Of a DNA stretch of 64,000 bases, positions 62,130 to 64,000 are shown in pieces. The stretch's first letter is position 1. Each line of letters begins with the position of its first letter. Source of the stretch: Anaeromyxobacter paludicola (GTDB lineage Bacteria; Myxococcota; Myxococcia; Myxococcales; Anaeromyxobacteraceae). The stretch spans positions 1,736,001 to 1,800,000 of the forward strand of contig NZ_AP025592.1 in NCBI RefSeq assembly GCF_023169965.1. Reading direction: 5' to 3'. The translations under genes were made by a program, and so were the position numbers. A model generated the notes under the pieces. That model was not told the origin of the DNA, ran no database searches, and saw nothing but the letters and a program-made list of their open reading frames with translations.

Positions 62130-62184
62130 GCAGGCACCGGAGCCTGCGTCCGGAGATCGAGGGACACGACAGGCGACATGTCGT
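62130..62184. promoter_or_regulatory. Hairpin and inverted repeat upstream of the dehydratase gene
   Basis: In the 178-bp gap after the aminotransferase are a hairpin GCAGGC/GCCTGC (62130-62135 with 62142-62147), the 11-mer TCGAGGGACAC (62157-62167) and an inverted repeat ACGACA/TGTCGT (62166-62171 with 62179-62184). Both the 11-mer and the ACGACA/TGTCGT pair also occur in the leader at 43845-43921, so a shared regulator is possible. Confidence 0.4.
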
Positions 62185-62290
62185 TCCCGCGAGGGGAGAG
62201 CCTCACATTGGCCCCCGCCGTGCGTGACGCGGTGAGGCATCTTGGCCGAGGCTGCGCACGAACGACCGTGCGGCCCCCTGGGGTGGACCG

Positions 62291-64000
62291 ATGCGTTTCA
62301 AAGCGGCGAACGAGCTCCTCGCGCGAGTCCCCTTCGCGAAAGGCGCGCGCGACTGGCGAGAGGGCTGGACCGCCCTGCTCGACTCCGGGAGGGCCCTCTC
62401 GCAGACCTTCTTCAGCGCGCCCCGGCGGCTCACGCTGCTCGCCTCCGACGCCCTCGCGACGGTGCTCTCGCTGGAGCTCGCGGTCTGGCTCCGCTTCGAG
62501 GGTCAGGTGCCCTCGCAGTACCTGCGCGAGCTCCCGGTCGCCCTCGCGGCCGCCGTCGCCTGCCGCCTCGCGTGCAACTGGGCTGCCTCGCTGCACCGCT
62601 GGTCCTTCCGCCTCTCGGGGCTGCCGGACGCCGTCCGGGTCGCCCTGGCGGCGGTCGCCGGCAGCGCGCTGTTCATGCTGGTGACGTACGCCGCCATCCC
62701 CGGCGGGCTGCCACGAAGCGTGTACGCCCTCGAGCTCTTCCTCTCGACCTCCGCCTTCGGGGTCATCCGGTTCGGGCCGCGCTTCGGCGCGAGCTGGATG
62801 GGAGACCGGATGCGCACCTGGTCGGGCGCGGAGCGGGCCATCATCGTCGGCTCGGGCAGCGAGGCGGAGCTCCTCGCGCGCGACCTGCAGCGCACCCCGG
62901 ACAGCAAGTACCTCCTGCTCGGGTTCGCCACCACCGACGGCAACATGGTCGGCTGCCGCATCGACGGCCGGCCGGTGCTCTGCCACCTCCGGGACCTGCC
63001 GCGGGTCATCCGGCGCCTCGGCGCCCAGATGGTCCTCTTCGCCGACCCGTGCCTCCCCGCCGCGCTCGTCCGCGAGACCCTCGACCGCTGCGCCGAGAGC
63101 CGCGTCCGCTTCAAGATCATCCCGAACAGGCAGCAGCTGGAGCGGCTCTCGGTGGCCATGCTGGAGGACGTCTCGCCGGAGGACCTCCTCCCTCGCGAGA
63201 GCGTCGCCTTCGAGGACGCCGAGATCCGCGCGCTGGTCCGCGGGCGCCGCGCGCTCGTCACCGGCGCCGGCGGCTCCATCGGCTCGGAGCTCTGCCGTCA
63301 GCTGGCCCGCCACGGCGTCCGCCAGCTCGTCATGCTCGACATGAACGAGAACGCCCTCTACCTCAACAGCCGCAAGCTCGCCGAGCAGTTCCCGGGCGTC
63401 GACGTGCGGGTGGAGGTGGCCGACGTCCGCGAGCAGCAGCCGCTCCTGCGCATCGCCGATCGCTACCGGCCGGAGGACGTGTTCCACGCGGCCGCCCACA
63501 AGCACGTCCCGCTGATGGAGGGCTCGCCCGACGAGGCGGTGAAGAACAACGTGTTCGGCACCCTCCACGTGGCGCGCATGGCGCAGTCGTGCGGCGCCGA
63601 GCGCTTCGTCCTCATCTCGACCGACAAGGCGGTCAACCCGAGCTCGGTGATGGGCGTGACGAAGCGGGTGGCGGAGCAGGTGCTGCTCGAGCTCGCGCAG
63701 AAGTCGCGCACCCGCATGACCGCCGTCCGCTTCGGGAACGTGCTCGGCTCGGCCGGCAGCGTCATCCCCATCTTCAAGCAGCAGATCGCCGCGGGCGGGC
63801 CGGTCACGGTCACCCACCCCGACTGCACGCGCTACTTCATGACCATCCCGGAGGCGGTGGGGCTCGTGCTCATCGCCGGGCTCGGCGGCTACGGCCAGCT
63901 CTGCATCCTCGACATGGGCGAGCCGATCCGGATCGCGGAGCTGGCGCGGAACCTCATCACCATGGCCGGGCACGTGCCCGACCAGGAGATCCCCATCGTC
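62291..64000 (+). CDS. UDP-GlcNAc 4,6-dehydratase (WbpM/PglF-like), 3' end outside window
   Basis: 570 codons are seen from ATG at 62291, with no stop before the edge. The N-terminal part (1-170) has about four membrane helices (TLLASDALATVLSLELAVWL; LAAVAGSALFMLVTYAAIP). A first Rossmann-like domain carries AIIVGSGSEAELLARDLQRT. The catalytic SDR domain starts at about 318 with LVTGAGGSIGSELCRQLAR and has AAHKHVPLMEGSPDEAVKNN and STDKAVNPSSVMGVTKRVAE, where Met replaces the usual Tyr of YxxxK as in WbpM/FlaA1 enzymes. It makes UDP-4-keto-6-deoxy-GlcNAc at the membrane. Confidence 0.94.
   Translation, partial: MRFKAANELLARVPFAKGARDWREGWTALLDSGRALSQTFFSAPRRLTLLASDALATVLSLELAVWLRFEGQVPSQYLRELPVALAAAVACRLACNWAASLHRWSFRLSGLPDAVRVALAAVAGSALFMLVTYAAIPGGLPRSVYALELFLSTSAFGVIRFGPRFGASWMGDRMRTWSGAERAIIVGSGSEAELLARDLQRTPDSKYLLLGFATTDGNMVGCRIDGRPVLCHLRDLPRVIRRLGAQMVLFADPCLPAALVRETLDRCAESRVRFKIIPNRQQLERLSVAMLEDVSPEDLLPRESVAFEDAEIRALVRGRRALVTGAGGSIGSELCRQLARHGVRQLVMLDMNENALYLNSRKLAEQFPGVDVRVEVADVREQQPLLRIADRYRPEDVFHAAAHKHVPLMEGSPDEAVKNNVFGTLHVARMAQSCGAERFVLISTDKAVNPSSVMGVTKRVAEQVLLELAQKSRTRMTAVRFGNVLGSAGSVIPIFKQQIAAGGPVTVTHPDCTRYFMTIPEAVGLVLIAGLGGYGQLCILDMGEPIRIAELARNLITMAGHVPDQEIPIV

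Overview
The window is very GC-rich, gene-dense bacterial chromosome (mostly GC at third codon positions, GTG starts frequent). It suggests a Myxococcota member close to Anaeromyxobacter. This is inference from several traits together: a PilZ-like/receiver protein of the kind common in myxobacteria, a complete Tad pilus locus, a respiratory selenocysteine formate dehydrogenase, and a large surface-polysaccharide locus. No rRNA, tRNA, CRISPR array, phage or insertion sequence was recognised.

Layout. 2-1150: 3' end of a chemoreceptor gene. 1321-4973: four leftward cell-envelope lipoprotein genes (two LPP20-like, one LpoB-like, one COG3014-like). 5039-9105: mixed single genes, namely an acetyltransferase, a small membrane protein, a PilZ-like/receiver regulator, a secreted lipoprotein and a hypothetical protein. 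9284-21434: a leftward Tad/Flp pilus operon holding a polytopic membrane protein, two Flp pilins, TadV, TadE, CpaB, CpaC, CpaE, CpaF, TadB, TadC, TadD, a small lipoprotein and TadG. 21653-26221: an RND efflux permease and its adaptor. 26304-33577: a TcdA-type E1-like enzyme, a polytopic membrane protein, a TatD hydrolase, two MFS transporters and a phosphoribosyltransferase/hydrolase fusion. 33826-41234: a formate dehydrogenase island with fdhE, a fused FeS/NrfD-type subunit, a selenocysteine-encoding fdhA and moaA. 41467-42339: a J-domain protein.

From 42407 to the right edge runs a surface-polysaccharide locus. It holds a Wza-like export lipoprotein, two beta-helix proteins, three glycosyltransferases, a flippase, a FemAB-like protein, a polysaccharide deacetylase, a Wzy-like polymerase, a WbpP-like epimerase, an asparagine-synthase-like amidotransferase, a nucleotide-sugar dehydrogenase, a DegT-family aminotransferase and a truncated WbpM/PglF-like 4,6-dehydratase. 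The enzyme set predicts a polymer with amidated N-acetylhexosaminuronic acid and a 4-amino-4,6-dideoxy-GlcNAc-derived sugar. The mix of deacetylase, FemAB and amidotransferase resembles exosortase-associated exopolysaccharide loci, although no exosortase lies in this window.

The most notable non-coding signals are: an in-frame UGA with a SECIS-like hairpin in fdhA; structured leaders before moaA, before fdhA and before the discoidin/beta-helix lipoprotein gene; an intrinsic terminator 28 bp upstream of fdhE; tandem palindromic repeats beside the phosphoribosyltransferase fusion; and an 18-bp perfect hairpin between two convergent beta-helix genes.
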